This document shows positions 1 to 8,219 of a stretch of 35,033 bases of DNA, piece by piece (positions within the stretch are counted from its first letter, which is position 1; the number at the start of each line of letters is the position of its first letter). The notes below the pieces were generated by a model. That model was not told the origin of the DNA. It saw nothing but the letters and a program-made list of their open reading frames with translations, and searched no databases. A program made the position numbers and the translations under genes. This stretch comes from Faecalibacterium sp. An121 (lineage in GTDB: Bacteria; Bacillota; Clostridia; Oscillospirales; Ruminococcaceae): contig NZ_NFLM01000024.1 in assembly GCF_002160915.1 (NCBI RefSeq), positions 1-35,033 of the forward strand, read 5' to 3'.

Positions 1-40
1 CCTTGGCAAGGTGGCGCTCTACCAGATGAGCTACGGCCGC
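1..40 (-). tRNA. tRNA-Gly (anticodon GCC), 3' part outside window
   Basis: Read on the minus strand from position 40, the sequence opens with GCGGCCG, followed by TAGCTC and a D loop containing TGGTAGAGC. An anticodon stem CCACC encloses the loop TTGCCAA, whose central triplet GCC decodes glycine GGC/GGU codons. The variable loop, T arm and acceptor 3' strand lie beyond the window edge, so the gene is partial here. It follows tRNA-Phe by only three bases and is presumably processed from the same transcript. Confidence 0.9.
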
Positions 41-43
41 ATA

Positions 44-119
44 TGGTGCCTCCGATCGGAATCGAACCAATGACACGGGGATTTTCAGTCCCCTGCTCTA
101 CCAACTGAGCTACAGAGGC
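44..119 (-). tRNA. tRNA-Phe (anticodon GAA)
   Basis: A complete 76-nt cloverleaf is visible on the minus strand. The acceptor arm GCCTCTG pairs with CGGAGGC, with one G-T pair. The D arm is GCTC/GAGC. The anticodon arm GGGGA/TCCCC holds the loop CTGAAAA, with anticodon GAA. The T arm is ATTGG/CCGAT with loop TTCGATT, and a discriminator A and encoded CCA complete the 3' end. It is the first gene of a two-tRNA (or longer) minus-strand unit. Confidence 0.95.
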
Positions 120-135
120 GCACCGGACGTTGATT

Positions 136-163
136 ATTATACCGCAAAATCCGGATTTGTAAA
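136..163 (-). promoter_or_regulatory. Promoter of the tRNA-Phe/tRNA-Gly unit
   Basis: On the minus strand, TTTACA (158-163) and TATAAT (136-141) are separated by 16 bp. This places the start site about 10 bp upstream of the tRNA-Phe 5' end at 119. A perfect -10 box with a near-consensus -35 box is typical of stable RNA genes. Confidence 0.75.
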
Positions 164-243
164 GGGGGAATTTCAATTTTTTTCAAAGAATTTGAAAACC
201 GGCGTCCGTACGAATCAATTCCAGGCCCAAAGATGCCATGGAT

Positions 244-273
244 TTGACTTTTGGCCGCCGGATATGCTTAAAT
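244..273 (+). promoter_or_regulatory. Promoter of the topoisomerase operon
   Basis: TTGACT (244-249) and TTAAAT (268-273) are separated by 18 bp. The -10 box is preceded by TGC, an extended -10. The predicted start lies about 40 bp before the parE-like start codon. This is the only promoter-like match found between the tRNA promoter and the gene. Confidence 0.55.
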
Positions 274-318
274 GGACTCTTGAAAGCAATGTGAACGATG
301 ATTTGCCGGAGGAATGAC

Positions 319-2310
319 ATGGCAAAAAAACAGGAATACGGCAACGAGAGCATCACTTCCCTCAAAGGAGCGGACCGGGTCCGCAAGCGCCCCGCGGTCA
401 TTTTCGGCTCGGACGGGGTGGAAGGATGCGCCCATTCGATCTTTGAGATCATATCCAACTCCATCGACGAGGCCCGGGACGGCTACGGCAAGACCATCCA
501 CGTCACCCGCTGCAAGGACGGCAGCGTGCGGGTGGAGGACTTTGGCCGGGGCATGCCGGTGGACTGGAACAGCGGCGAGGACCGCTACAACTGGGAACTG
601 CTGTTCTGCGAGATGTACGCGGGCGGCAAGTACGGCGAAGGGGAGGACAACTACGAGTACAGCCTTGGCCTCAACGGCCTGGGCCTGTGCGCCACCCAGT
701 ATGCCTCGGCGTGGATGACCGCCGATATCTACCGGGACGGCTTCCACTACCACCTGGACTTCGCGAAGGGCGAGAACGTGGGGGGCCTGCACAAGGAGCC
801 TTACAAGGGCCGCCGCACCGGCAGCATCATCCACTGGAAGCCGGACGACGAGGTGTTCACCGACATCCAGGTGCCCGCCGGCTATTATAAAGATGTGCTG
901 CGCCGCCAGGCGGTGGTGAATGCGGGGCTGACCCTGACCTTTACCGACGAGCTGGAACCGGACCCCGCCACCGGCAAGCCCTGGCAGGAGAGCTACTGCT
1001 ACCAGAACGGCATCGCCGACTATGTGCAGGAGACGGCGGGGGAGGACGCTTTGACCCCCGTCTTTACCTGCGAGTCGGAGGCGTCGGGCCGGGACCGGGA
1101 GGACCAGCCGGAATATAAAGTAAAGATGAGCGCGGCCTTCTGCTTTTCCAACCGGGTGCAGATGCTGGAATACTACCACAACTCCTCCTGGCTGGAGCAC
1201 GGGGGCAGCCCCGAGCACGCGGTGCGCACCGCCTTCGTCTATCAGATCAACAAGTATCTCAAGGACAAGGGGATGTACAAAAAGGGGGAGAGCGCGGTCA
1301 GCTTCCAGGACGTGCAGGACTGCCTTGTGTATGTGTCGTCCAGCTTCTCCACCCGCACCAGCTATGAGAACCAGACCAAGAAGGCCATCACCAACAAATT
1401 CATCTCCCAGGCCATGACCGACTTCCTCAAGCACTATCTGGAAGTGTATTTTCTGGAAAAGCCCGAGGAGGCCCAGAAGATCTGCCAGCAGGTGCTGGTG
1501 AACAAGCAGAGCCGGGAGCACGCCGAAAAGACGCGCCAGAGCATCAAAAAGACCCTCTCCACCCAGATCGACCTGGCCAACCGGGTGCAGAAGTTCGTGG
1601 ACTGCCGCACCAAAGACCCCGCCCGGCGGGAGCTGTATATCGTGGAGGGCGATTCGGCCATGGGCGCGGTCAAGACCAGCCGGGACAGCGAGTTCCAGGC
1701 CATCATGCCCATCCGGGGCAAGATCCTCAACTGCCTCAAGGCGGACTATGCGCGGATCTTCAAGTCGGACGTCATCGTGGACCTCATCAAGGTGATGGGC
1801 TGCGGCATCGAGCTGGGGGGCAAGTACAACAAGGAGCTGGCCACCTTCAGCCTGTCCAACCTGCGGTTCAACAAGATCGTCATCTGTACCGATGCGGACG
1901 TGGACGGCTACCAGATCCGCACCCTGGTGCTGACCATGCTGTACCGCCTGACCCCCACCCTGATCCAGGAGGGGTATGTGTATATCGCCGAGTCGCCCCT
2001 GTATGAGATCACCACCAGGGACCAGACCTGCTTTGCCTACACCGAGGCCGAGAAGGCCGCCTTTTTGAAGAAGATCGGGGATAAGAAATACACCATCCAG
2101 CGCTCCAAAGGTCTGGGCGAGAACGACCCCGAGATGATGTGGCTGACCACCATGAACCCCGCCAGCCGCCGGCTGATCAAGGTGATGCCCGCCGACGTGG
2201 CCGAGACGGCCCGGGTGTTCGACATCCTGCTGGGGGACAACCTGGCCGGCCGCAAGGACCACATCGCCGCCCACGGGGCCGAGTATCTGGACGAACTGGA
2301 CCTGTCCTGA
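319..2310 (+). CDS. Type IIA DNA topoisomerase ATPase subunit (GyrB/ParE-like paralogue)
   Basis: This is the ATP-driven subunit of a type II topoisomerase, which passes one duplex through another together with the next gene product. The 663-residue protein has a GHKL ATPase domain with the N box EIISNSIDEARDG, a DFGRGMP box and a G-rich lid LGLNGLGL. A transducer region follows with the QTK loop (352-354). The Toprim domain has EGDSA (443-447) and DADVD (525-529), and a QRSKGLGE motif comes after it. Several signatures differ from canonical GyrB or ParE: EGDSAMG instead of EGDSAGG, and HGGSPEH where GGTHE is usual. It is therefore probably a lineage-specific paralogue rather than the main gyrase subunit. 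The start at 319 is chosen over the in-frame ATG at 298 because GGAGG (308-312) lies 6 bp upstream of it. The parC-like partner follows after 30 bp. Confidence 0.9.
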   Translation: MAKKQEYGNESITSLKGADRVRKRPAVIFGSDGVEGCAHSIFEIISNSIDEARDGYGKTIHVTRCKDGSVRVEDFGRGMPVDWNSGEDRYNWELLFCEMYAGGKYGEGEDNYEYSLGLNGLGLCATQYASAWMTADIYRDGFHYHLDFAKGENVGGLHKEPYKGRRTGSIIHWKPDDEVFTDIQVPAGYYKDVLRRQAVVNAGLTLTFTDELEPDPATGKPWQESYCYQNGIADYVQETAGEDALTPVFTCESEASGRDREDQPEYKVKMSAAFCFSNRVQMLEYYHNSSWLEHGGSPEHAVRTAFVYQINKYLKDKGMYKKGESAVSFQDVQDCLVYVSSSFSTRTSYENQTKKAITNKFISQAMTDFLKHYLEVYFLEKPEEAQKICQQVLVNKQSREHAEKTRQSIKKTLSTQIDLANRVQKFVDCRTKDPARRELYIVEGDSAMGAVKTSRDSEFQAIMPIRGKILNCLKADYARIFKSDVIVDLIKVMGCGIELGGKYNKELATFSLSNLRFNKIVICTDADVDGYQIRTLVLTMLYRLTPTLIQEGYVYIAESPLYEITTRDQTCFAYTEAEKAAFLKKIGDKKYTIQRSKGLGENDPEMMWLTTMNPASRRLIKVMPADVAETARVFDILLGDNLAGRKDHIAAHGAEYLDELDLS

Positions 2311-2340
2311 CCGGAAGGGCACTGAGAGAAAGAAGGAGCT

Positions 2341-4587
2341 ATGCCGAAAAAGAGCGCGAAAAAAACATCCGGGCCGGTGCGGCCCCAGCTGGGGGAAGGG
2401 GTGCAGATCCTGAATGCGGGCAGCGTGCTGGAGGACCCCATCACCCGCACCCTGGAGACCAACTATATGCCCTACGCCATGAGCGTCATCGTCTCCCGGG
2501 CGCTGCCCGAGATCGACGGCTTCAAGCCGGCCCACCGCAAGCTGCTGTACACCATGTACGGCATGGGCCTGCTGAAAGGCCCTCGCACCAAGTCCGCCAA
2601 CATCGTGGGCGCCACCATGCACCTCAATCCCCACGGGGATGCGGCCATCTATGACACCATGGTGCGGATGGGCCGGGGCAACGAGAGCCTGCTGGTGCCC
2701 TTTGTGGACAGCAAGGGCAACTTTGGCAAGGCGTACAGCCGGGATATGTCCTGTGCGGCGGCCCGCTACACCGAGGCCCGGCTGGAGCCGGTGTGCGAGG
2801 AGCTGTTCCGGGACATCGACAAGGAGACGGTGGACTTTGTGCCCAACTACGACGGCACCACCACCGAGCCCACTTTGCTGCCGGTGACCTTCCCCACCAT
2901 CCTGGCCAACAACACCCTGGGCATTGCGGTGGGTATGGCCTGCAACATCTGCTCGTTCAATCTGGCCGAGCTGTGCGCCGCCACCGTGGCCCTCATCAAG
3001 GATCCCCGGCACGACATCGGTTCCACCATGCCGGCCCCCGACTTTGTGGGCGGGGGACAGATCCTGTATGACGCAGCCCAGATGCAGGAGATCTTTGAGT
3101 CCGGCCGGGGCAGCGTGCGGGTGCGGGCCCGCTGGCGCGCGGTGCCGGGGGAGAACATGGTGGAGATCACCCAGATCCCGCCCACCACCACGGTGGAGGC
3201 GGTGATGGACAAGATCACCGAGCTGGCCAAGGCCGGCAAGCTGAAAGAGCTGAGCGATATGCGGGACGAGACCGACCTGAACGGCCTCAAGCTGACGCTG
3301 GACCTCAAGCGGGGGGTGGACCCCGGTAAGCTGATGGCAAAGCTGTTCCGGCTGACCCCGCTGGAGGACAGCTTCAGCTGCAACTTCAACATCCTGGTAG
3401 GGGGCAGGCCCCGCGTGATGGGGGTGCGGGAGATCCTGCAGGAGTGGACGGCCTTCCGCACCGAGTGCGTGCGCCGCCGCACCTACTACGACCTGCACGG
3501 CAAGGAAAAGCGCCTGCATCTGCTGGAGGGCCTGGCGGCCATCCTGCTGGACATCGACAAGGCGGTGCAGATCATCCGCCAGACCGAGGAGGAAGCCGAG
3601 GTGGTGCCCAACCTGATGATCGGCTTCGGCATCGACGAGGAGCAGGCCGAATATGTGGCCGAGATCCGGCTGCGGCACCTCAACCGGGAATATATCCTCA
3701 AGCGCACCGGCGAGATCGACCAGCTGAAAGCGGACATCGCAGACCTGGAGGACATCCTGGCCAAGCCCGCCCGCATCCGGCGGATCATCGTGCAGGAGCT
3801 GAACGCGGTGGCCAAAAAATACGGCCAGCCCCGCCGCAGCGAGATCCTCTACGACCTGCCCCAGGAGGAGGCCGAGGCCCGGGAGGAGGTGCCCGACTAC
3901 CCGGTGACGGTGTTCTTCACCCGGGAGGGCTACCTCAAGAAGATCCCGCCCCAGAGCCTGCGCACCGCGGGCGCCCACAAGCTGAAGGAAGGGGACGAGA
4001 TCGTGGTGCAGGCCGAGGCCCGCAACAACCTGGAGGCCCTTTTCTTCACCGACCGCCATCAGGTGTACAAGATCCGCCTGGCTGAGTTCGAGGACGGCAA
4101 GGTGGGGCAGATGGGGATCTACCTGCCCACCCGTCTGGGGATGGAGGAGGGGGAGAACCCCATCGCCATGGTGCTGACGGGGGATTACAGCGGCTGGATG
4201 CTGTTCTTCTTTGCCAGCGGCAAGTGCGCCAAGATCCCCCTGTCGGCCTACGCCACCAAGCAGAACCGCCGCAAGCTGCTGCGGGCCTACTGCGACAAGG
4301 AGCCTCTGGCGGCGCTGCTGTTCGTGCCGGAGGAGACCGACATCGCCATCCGCACCAGCGCCGGGCGTCTGCTGCTGGCCGGCACTGCCCAGATCGCCGA
4401 AAAGTCCACCCGGGACAGCCAGGGCGTGGCGGTGGTGACCCTGAAAAAGAACCAGTCCATCACCTCGGTGCGGCCGGCGGCCGGCATCGACCTGGCCGAC
4501 CCCCACCGCTACCGTGTGCGCACCCTGCCTGCGCTGGGCGCGCTGCTGCGCGGGGAGGACATCGCCGAACAGCAGACCATGGAGTGA
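2341..4587 (+). CDS. Type IIA DNA topoisomerase cleavage subunit (GyrA/ParC-like paralogue)
   Basis: This is the DNA cleavage and rejoining subunit that pairs with the preceding ATPase subunit. The 748-residue protein has the winged-helix breakage-reunion domain, with catalytic tyrosine Tyr143 in AARYTEARL. The quinolone-pocket helix carries PHGDAAIYDTMVRM. A tower and coiled-coil region follows (QLKADIADLEDILAK), then a C-terminal beta-pinwheel-like repeat region. No clear GyrA box (QRRGGKG) is seen, which suggests a decatenase (topoisomerase IV-like) rather than true gyrase activity. The position equivalent to E. coli GyrA Ser83 is alanine, while the Asp87 equivalent is kept. AAGGAG (2333-2338) sits only 2 bp before the ATG, but the next in-frame Met codons lie inside conserved sequence. 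Naming it parC is plausible but unproven. Confidence 0.9.
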   Translation: MPKKSAKKTSGPVRPQLGEGVQILNAGSVLEDPITRTLETNYMPYAMSVIVSRALPEIDGFKPAHRKLLYTMYGMGLLKGPRTKSANIVGATMHLNPHGDAAIYDTMVRMGRGNESLLVPFVDSKGNFGKAYSRDMSCAAARYTEARLEPVCEELFRDIDKETVDFVPNYDGTTTEPTLLPVTFPTILANNTLGIAVGMACNICSFNLAELCAATVALIKDPRHDIGSTMPAPDFVGGGQILYDAAQMQEIFESGRGSVRVRARWRAVPGENMVEITQIPPTTTVEAVMDKITELAKAGKLKELSDMRDETDLNGLKLTLDLKRGVDPGKLMAKLFRLTPLEDSFSCNFNILVGGRPRVMGVREILQEWTAFRTECVRRRTYYDLHGKEKRLHLLEGLAAILLDIDKAVQIIRQTEEEAEVVPNLMIGFGIDEEQAEYVAEIRLRHLNREYILKRTGEIDQLKADIADLEDILAKPARIRRIIVQELNAVAKKYGQPRRSEILYDLPQEEAEAREEVPDYPVTVFFTREGYLKKIPPQSLRTAGAHKLKEGDEIVVQAEARNNLEALFFTDRHQVYKIRLAEFEDGKVGQMGIYLPTRLGMEEGENPIAMVLTGDYSGWMLFFFASGKCAKIPLSAYATKQNRRKLLRAYCDKEPLAALLFVPEETDIAIRTSAGRLLLAGTAQIAEKSTRDSQGVAVVTLKKNQSITSVRPAAGIDLADPHRYRVRTLPALGALLRGEDIAEQQTME

Positions 4588-4596
4588 CGCAAATGA

Positions 4597-4640
4597 CCCC
4601 CGCTTTCTCGTCAGGAAAGCGGGGGCTGTGTTATTTATTT
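4597..4640 (+). terminator. Intrinsic terminator of the topoisomerase operon
   Basis: A perfect 11-bp stem, CCCCCGCTTTC (4597-4607) with its complement (4615-4625), has a 7-nt loop and is followed by the T-rich run TGTTATTTATTTTATTT. It lies 10 bp after the parC-like stop codon, between two convergent genes. Confidence 0.9.
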
Positions 4641-4647
4641 TATTTGC

Positions 4648-5133
4648 TTATTTGTGGTATTTCATGCCGGCGTTGATGGTGCAGGCGCGGTAGAGCTGTT
4701 CGGTCAGCACCAGGCGGGCCAGCTGGTGGGGCAGGGTGATCCGCCCCAGGCTGATGCGGGCCGCGGCCGCCCGCTTGACCTGGTCGGACAGCCCGTGGGA
4801 CGAGCCGATCACAAAGGCCACGTCCCCGGCGCCGCTGCCCGCCCTTTGGGCCAGCAGGGCGGCGATGTCCTCGCTGGAGACCAGCTTGCCTTCCACGCAC
4901 AGGGCCACCAGGGCCTGCCCCTTGCGCAGGCTGCCCAGGATGGCCTTGCCCTCTTTGTCCAGGGCCCGGGCCACCAGGGCGGGGGAGGCGTTCTTTTCTT
5001 CGATCTTCTCCTCGGGCAGCTCCACCACCCGGAAATGGACGAAGGCCGAAAGCCGCTTGGCGTATTCCGCCACCCCCTCGGCGCAGTACCGGGCATTCAG
5101 CTTGCCCAGGCAGATCAGGTCGATGTTTTGCAT
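4648..5133 (-). CDS. rlmH: 23S rRNA (pseudouridine1915-N3)-methyltransferase RlmH
   Basis: RlmH is a SPOUT-family enzyme that uses SAM to methylate pseudouridine 1915 in helix 69 of 23S rRNA, acting on assembled 70S ribosomes. The 161-residue product has the usual length. It shows the SAM-knot signature FVIGSSHGLSDQVKR and the family C-terminus ITLPHQLARLVLTEQLYRA, ending in MKYHK. The start at 5133 (MQNIDLICLGKL) matches the family N-terminus and has AAGGGGG (5138-5144) 4 bp upstream. An in-frame extension to 5181 would overlap the upstream gene and lacks such a site. The gene follows the M29 aminopeptidase by 22 bp and is probably co-transcribed with it. Confidence 0.95.
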   Translation of the reverse strand: MQNIDLICLGKLNARYCAEGVAEYAKRLSAFVHFRVVELPEEKIEEKNASPALVARALDKEGKAILGSLRKGQALVALCVEGKLVSSEDIAALLAQRAGSGAGDVAFVIGSSHGLSDQVKRAAAARISLGRITLPHQLARLVLTEQLYRACTINAGMKYHK

Positions 5134-5155
5134 AGCGCCCCCTTGCCGTCCGGCC

Positions 5156-6397
5156 TCACAGCACCCACTCGCCGTTTTCAAACAGGGCCACCGTCTCGCC
5201 GGCGCGGGTGCGGCCGGTGATGCGGGTGTCCTCTGCGCCGATCATCACGTCCTCGTGGATGAGGGACTGGTTCATGCCGCGGGCCAGGAGCTGCTCCTCG
5301 GTCAGGCCGGCGCCGCCCCGGGTGGTGCCGGGATAGCTGGCCCCGAAGGCGATGTGGCAGGCGGCGTTCTCGTCAAAGAGGGTGTTGCAGAAGATGACGC
5401 CGCTGCGGTTGATGGGGCTGGAGGCGGGGACCAGGGCCACCTCGCCGATGTGGCGGGCGCCCTCGTCGGTGTCCAGGATCTCGCCCAGCAGAGCCTCGTT
5501 TTCCTCGGCGCCGTAGGCGGTGATCCGGCCCTTCTCAAAGGTGACGTGGAAGCCCCGGATGGTCTGGCCGTTGTGGATGTAGGGCTTGGTGCCGTACGCC
5601 ACGCCCTCCACCTTGTCCCGGTGGGGCGCCGTGAACACCTCCTCGGTGGGGATGTTGGGCAGGAAGGGCACCCCCTTCTCGCTGACGCTGCCGGCGCTCT
5701 CCCAGACGGCGCCGTCGGCCAGCCCCACCGTCAGGTCGGTGCCGTTGCCGCTCTCGAACCGCACCGATTCCAGATCCAGCCGGTTCAACTTGTCCCGCAG
5801 CCCGGTCAGACGGTCCAGATGGGCCTTCCACGCCCCCACAGGGTCCCCGCCGGTGACCCGGCAGGTGTCGAAGATGAGCTGCCACAGCTTTTCGACGGCG
5901 TCGTCCCGGGACAGGCCGGGGAAGAGTTTGCGGGCCCATGCCGCCGAGGGCATGGCCGCGATGGACCACTGGACCCGGTCGTTCATGGTGTAGCTGCGCC
6001 AGGGGGCCAGGGCCTTGCGGCGGGCGGTGCTCACCCGGCTGACCTTGCCGGCGTCCAGCCCGGCCAGGGCTTCGGGATCGTCGGCCAGCAGGTTGAGCAC
6101 GCAGACCCCGCCTTCGCTCTCGGCGTAGTCCAGGTAGCTGCGCAGCAGGTAGGGCTTGACGTCGCACAGGGCCTCCTCGGCCCCTTTTTCCAGGCGGATG
6201 CGGGTGAGGGCGTCGTCGCTCCAGTCCACCCGCACGTCCCGGGCGCCGGCGTCAAAGGCGCTGGCGGCGCACAGACGGGCCAGGGGGGCGGCCTCCAGCG
6301 GGGCGCCGATGATGAGGGTCTGCCCCGGCTGGACGTTGCAGCCCACCCGCACGATGAAGTCGGCGTATTTGGCTAAAAGCGTATCGAAATGTTCCAT
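5156..6397 (-). CDS. Aminopeptidase, M29 family (AmpS/PepS type)
   Basis: This is a cytoplasmic dinuclear-metal exopeptidase that removes N-terminal residues from peptides. The 413-residue length matches M29 enzymes. The metal and catalytic residues expected for the family are present: Glu252/Glu253 in NIPTEEVFTAP, Glu319 in HIGEVALV, His348 in AACHIAFG, and His381 and Asp383 in LIHEDVMIG. No signal peptide is visible. AAAGGAAA lies about 9 bp before the ATG at 6397. It is the first gene of a minus-strand unit with rlmH and is transcribed divergently from glyS. Its physiological substrate cannot be told from sequence. Confidence 0.93.
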   Translation of the reverse strand: MEHFDTLLAKYADFIVRVGCNVQPGQTLIIGAPLEAAPLARLCAASAFDAGARDVRVDWSDDALTRIRLEKGAEEALCDVKPYLLRSYLDYAESEGGVCVLNLLADDPEALAGLDAGKVSRVSTARRKALAPWRSYTMNDRVQWSIAAMPSAAWARKLFPGLSRDDAVEKLWQLIFDTCRVTGGDPVGAWKAHLDRLTGLRDKLNRLDLESVRFESGNGTDLTVGLADGAVWESAGSVSEKGVPFLPNIPTEEVFTAPHRDKVEGVAYGTKPYIHNGQTIRGFHVTFEKGRITAYGAEENEALLGEILDTDEGARHIGEVALVPASSPINRSGVIFCNTLFDENAACHIAFGASYPGTTRGGAGLTEEQLLARGMNQSLIHEDVMIGAEDTRITGRTRAGETVALFENGEWVL

Positions 6398-6438
6398 GGG
6401 TCGGATTTCCTTTCTGCATTCGGGGTGGTTTTGGTATC

Positions 6439-6467
6439 AGTATAACCCAAAGGGCCCGGCGGCACAA
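6439..6467 (-). promoter_or_regulatory. Promoter of the M29 aminopeptidase-rlmH unit
   Basis: On the minus strand, TTGTGC (6462-6467) and TATACT (6439-6444) are separated by 17 bp. The -35 box lies back to back with the glyS -35 box. The two form the halves of the inverted repeat CACAAG-N6-CTTGTG (6463-6480). Confidence 0.65.
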
Positions 6468-6475
6468 GACGCCAC

Positions 6476-6504
6476 TTGTGTTTTGGCCCGGGTCATGGTA
6501 AAGT
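6476..6504 (+). promoter_or_regulatory. Promoter of glyS
   Basis: TTGTGT (6476-6481) and TAAAGT (6499-6504) are separated by 17 bp. The -10 box is weaker than that of the divergent M29 promoter. The predicted leader is about 75 nt. Confidence 0.5.
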
Positions 6505-6516
6505 AGAGGGGTACAC

Positions 6517-6565
6517 GCCCGGGGTGCGCCCGGGCTCCACGCAGCGACGCGGCAAGCCAGCCGCG
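6517..6565 (+). other. Two GC-rich hairpins in the glyS leader
   Basis: GCCCGG (6517-6522) pairs with CCGGGC (6530-6535), and CGCGGC (6548-6553) pairs with GCCGCG (6560-6565). The leader is too short for a T-box, and no T-box sequence (GGGUGGNACCGCG-like) is present. No other known riboswitch was recognised. A regulatory role is open. Confidence 0.35.
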
Positions 6566-6586
6566 GACGGAAAGGAATGGAATACT

Positions 6587-8008
6587 ATGGAACACAGCGA
6601 AAAGACCCTTGATACGATCGTGGCCCTGTGCAAGAACCGGGGCTTTGTCTTTCCCGGGTCGGAAATTTACGGCGGCCTGGCCAACAGCTGGGACTACGGC
6701 CCTCTGGGCGTCGAGTTCAAGAACAACGTCAAAAAGGCGTGGCTGAAGAAGTTCGTCCAGGAGAGCCCTTATAATGTGGGCCTGGATGCGGCCATCCTGA
6801 TGAACCCCCAGACCTGGGTGACCACCGGCCATGTGGCCAGCTTCTCGGACCCCCTGCTGGACTGCCGTGCCTGCAAGGCCCGCCACCGGGCCGACAAGCT
6901 GATCGCGGACGAGTTCCCCGACGTGAACGTGGACGCCATGAGCTTTGATGAGATGGATCAGTTCATCGCCGAGCATCCCCAGGTGGTCTGCCCGGTCTGC
7001 GGCAAGCACGATTTCACCCCCATCCGCAAGTTCAACCTGATGTTCAAGACGGCCATCGGCGTCACCGAGGACAGCTCCTCGGTGTGCTATCTGCGGCCCG
7101 AGACGGCCCAGGGCATCTTTGTCAACTTTGCCAACATCCAGCGCACCACCCGCCGCAAGCTGCCCTTCGGCGTGTGCCAGGTGGGCAAGGCCTTCCGCAA
7201 TGAGATCACCCCGGGCAACTTTACCTTCCGCACCCGGGAGTTCGAGCAGATGGAGTGCGAGTTCTTCTGCAAGCCGGGCACCGATCTGGAGTGGTTCGCC
7301 TACTGGAAGGAGTTCTGCAAGAACTGGCTGCTGAGCCTGGGCATCAAGGAGGAGCACCTGCGCCTGCGCGACCACGAGGCGGCCGAGCTGGCTTTCTACA
7401 GCCGCGCCACCACCGACATCGAGTACGCCTTCCCCTTCACCGACTGGGGCGAGCTGTGGGGCATCGCAGACCGCACCAACTACGACCTGGGCCGCCACCA
7501 GGAAGCCTCGGGCAAGAGCCTGGAGTACTACGACGCCGAGACCGGCGAGCACTATATCCCCTACGTCATCGAGCCGTCCCTGGGCTGTGACCGTGTGGCC
7601 CTGGCCTTCCTGTGCGAGGCCTACGACGAGGAGCGCCTGACCGACGCCAAGGGCAAGGAGGACGTGCGCACGGTGCTGCACCTGCACCCGGCCCTGGCCC
7701 CCTACAAGTGCGCGGTGCTGCCCCTGAGCAAGAAGCTGGCGCCCAAGGCGATGGAGATCCGCAACGAACTGTGCAAATACTTCATGGTGGACTACGACGA
7801 GACCGGCTCGATCGGCAAGCGCTACCGCCGTGAGGATGAGATCGGCACCCCCTACTGCATCACGGTGGACTTCGACACGGTGGGCGACGAGGCCAAGGGC
7901 ATCGCTGCCGACGGCTGCGTCACCGTCCGCGACCGCGACACCATGGAGCAGGTGCGTATGCCCATCACCCAGCTGCGCGCCTGGCTGGAGGAAAAGATGG
8001 CGTTCTAA
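6587..8008 (+). CDS. glyS: Glycyl-tRNA synthetase (alpha2, class II)
   Basis: The enzyme charges tRNA-Gly with glycine in the cytoplasm. It is the single-chain homodimeric type, not the alpha2-beta2 type. The 473-residue protein opens with [26 protein letters not shown], written here in part. It has a zinc-ribbon-like insertion with CRACKARH and CPVCGKH, class II motif 2 in [10 protein letters not shown], and motif 3 in [14 protein letters not shown]. The C-terminal anticodon-binding domain starts around [14 protein letters not shown]. The start at 6587 (MEHSEKTL) has GGAAAGGA about 10 bp upstream. The longer frame from 6476 runs through the promoter and is rejected. A gene for one of its substrates, tRNA-Gly-GCC, lies at the left window edge. 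Confidence 0.96.
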   Translation: MEHSEKTLDTIVALCKNRGFVFPGSEIYGGLANSWDYGPLGVEFKNNVKKAWLKKFVQESPYNVGLDAAILMNPQTWVTTGHVASFSDPLLDCRACKARHRADKLIADEFPDVNVDAMSFDEMDQFIAEHPQVVCPVCGKHDFTPIRKFNLMFKTAIGVTEDSSSVCYLRPETAQGIFVNFANIQRTTRRKLPFGVCQVGKAFRNEITPGNFTFRTREFEQMECEFFCKPGTDLEWFAYWKEFCKNWLLSLGIKEEHLRLRDHEAAELAFYSRATTDIEYAFPFTDWGELWGIADRTNYDLGRHQEASGKSLEYYDAETGEHYIPYVIEPSLGCDRVALAFLCEAYDEERLTDAKGKEDVRTVLHLHPALAPYKCAVLPLSKKLAPKAMEIRNELCKYFMVDYDETGSIGKRYRREDEIGTPYCITVDFDTVGDEAKGIAADGCVTVRDRDTMEQVRMPITQLRAWLEEKMAF

Positions 8009-8044
8009 AAGCCCCGGCAGGCGGGCCGAAATGTCCTGCGCGCG

Positions 8045-8084
8045 GGTCCTCTGCCGCCCTGTGCCGGGCGCGGGGGACCTTTTT
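8045..8084 (+). terminator. Probable intrinsic terminator after glyS
   Basis: GGTCC (8045-8049) pairs with GGACC (8075-8079), and an inner GCCC (8056-8059) pairs with GGGC (8066-8069). Five T residues follow (8080-8084). The stem is imperfect, but it sits 36 bp after the glyS stop and before the next promoter. Confidence 0.6.
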
Positions 8085-8129
8085 GGCGCGCGGCGCGGGA
8101 AAATACCGGCGCCTTTTGGCTCCACACTC

Positions 8130-8158
8130 TTGCATATTCCGCCGATGTGTGGTATATT
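8130..8158 (+). promoter_or_regulatory. Promoter of the rimP-nusA-infB operon
   Basis: TTGCAT (8130-8135) and TATATT (8153-8158) have an optimal 17-bp spacing. The predicted start near 8165 gives a leader of about 70 nt that contains the hairpin at 8187-8210. Confidence 0.75.
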
Positions 8159-8186
8159 CTGATAGTACGAATACACGATTGAATGG

Positions 8187-8219
8187 AAAGTGGGCCGCAA
8201 GGTCCGCTTTTCTTGTTTG
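8187..8219 (+). terminator. Leader attenuator hairpin upstream of rimP-nusA
   Basis: AAAGTGGGCC (8187-8196) pairs over 10 bp with GGTCCGCTTT (8201-8210), including two G-T pairs, and is capped by a GCAA tetraloop. A T-rich run TTTTCTTGTTT follows. It lies between the promoter and the rimP Shine-Dalgarno sequence GGAGG (8224-8228), so it can stop transcription before the operon is entered. In Bacillus subtilis the nusA operon is known to be autoregulated by NusA-stimulated termination in its leader. The same function here is an inference. No competing antiterminator stem is evident. Confidence 0.7.

Noticed and set aside
268-4506. A 1412-codon open frame on the minus strand opposite the topoisomerase genes
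   Set aside because: It mirrors two clearly conserved genes, is dominated by low-information Gly/Ala/Val/Leu/His residues and has no family motifs. Long antisense frames are expected in high-GC DNA.
6505-6586. A glycine T-box or riboswitch before glyS
   Set aside because: The leader is only about 75 nt and lacks the T-box bulge sequence and a specifier stem. Only two plain hairpins are visible.
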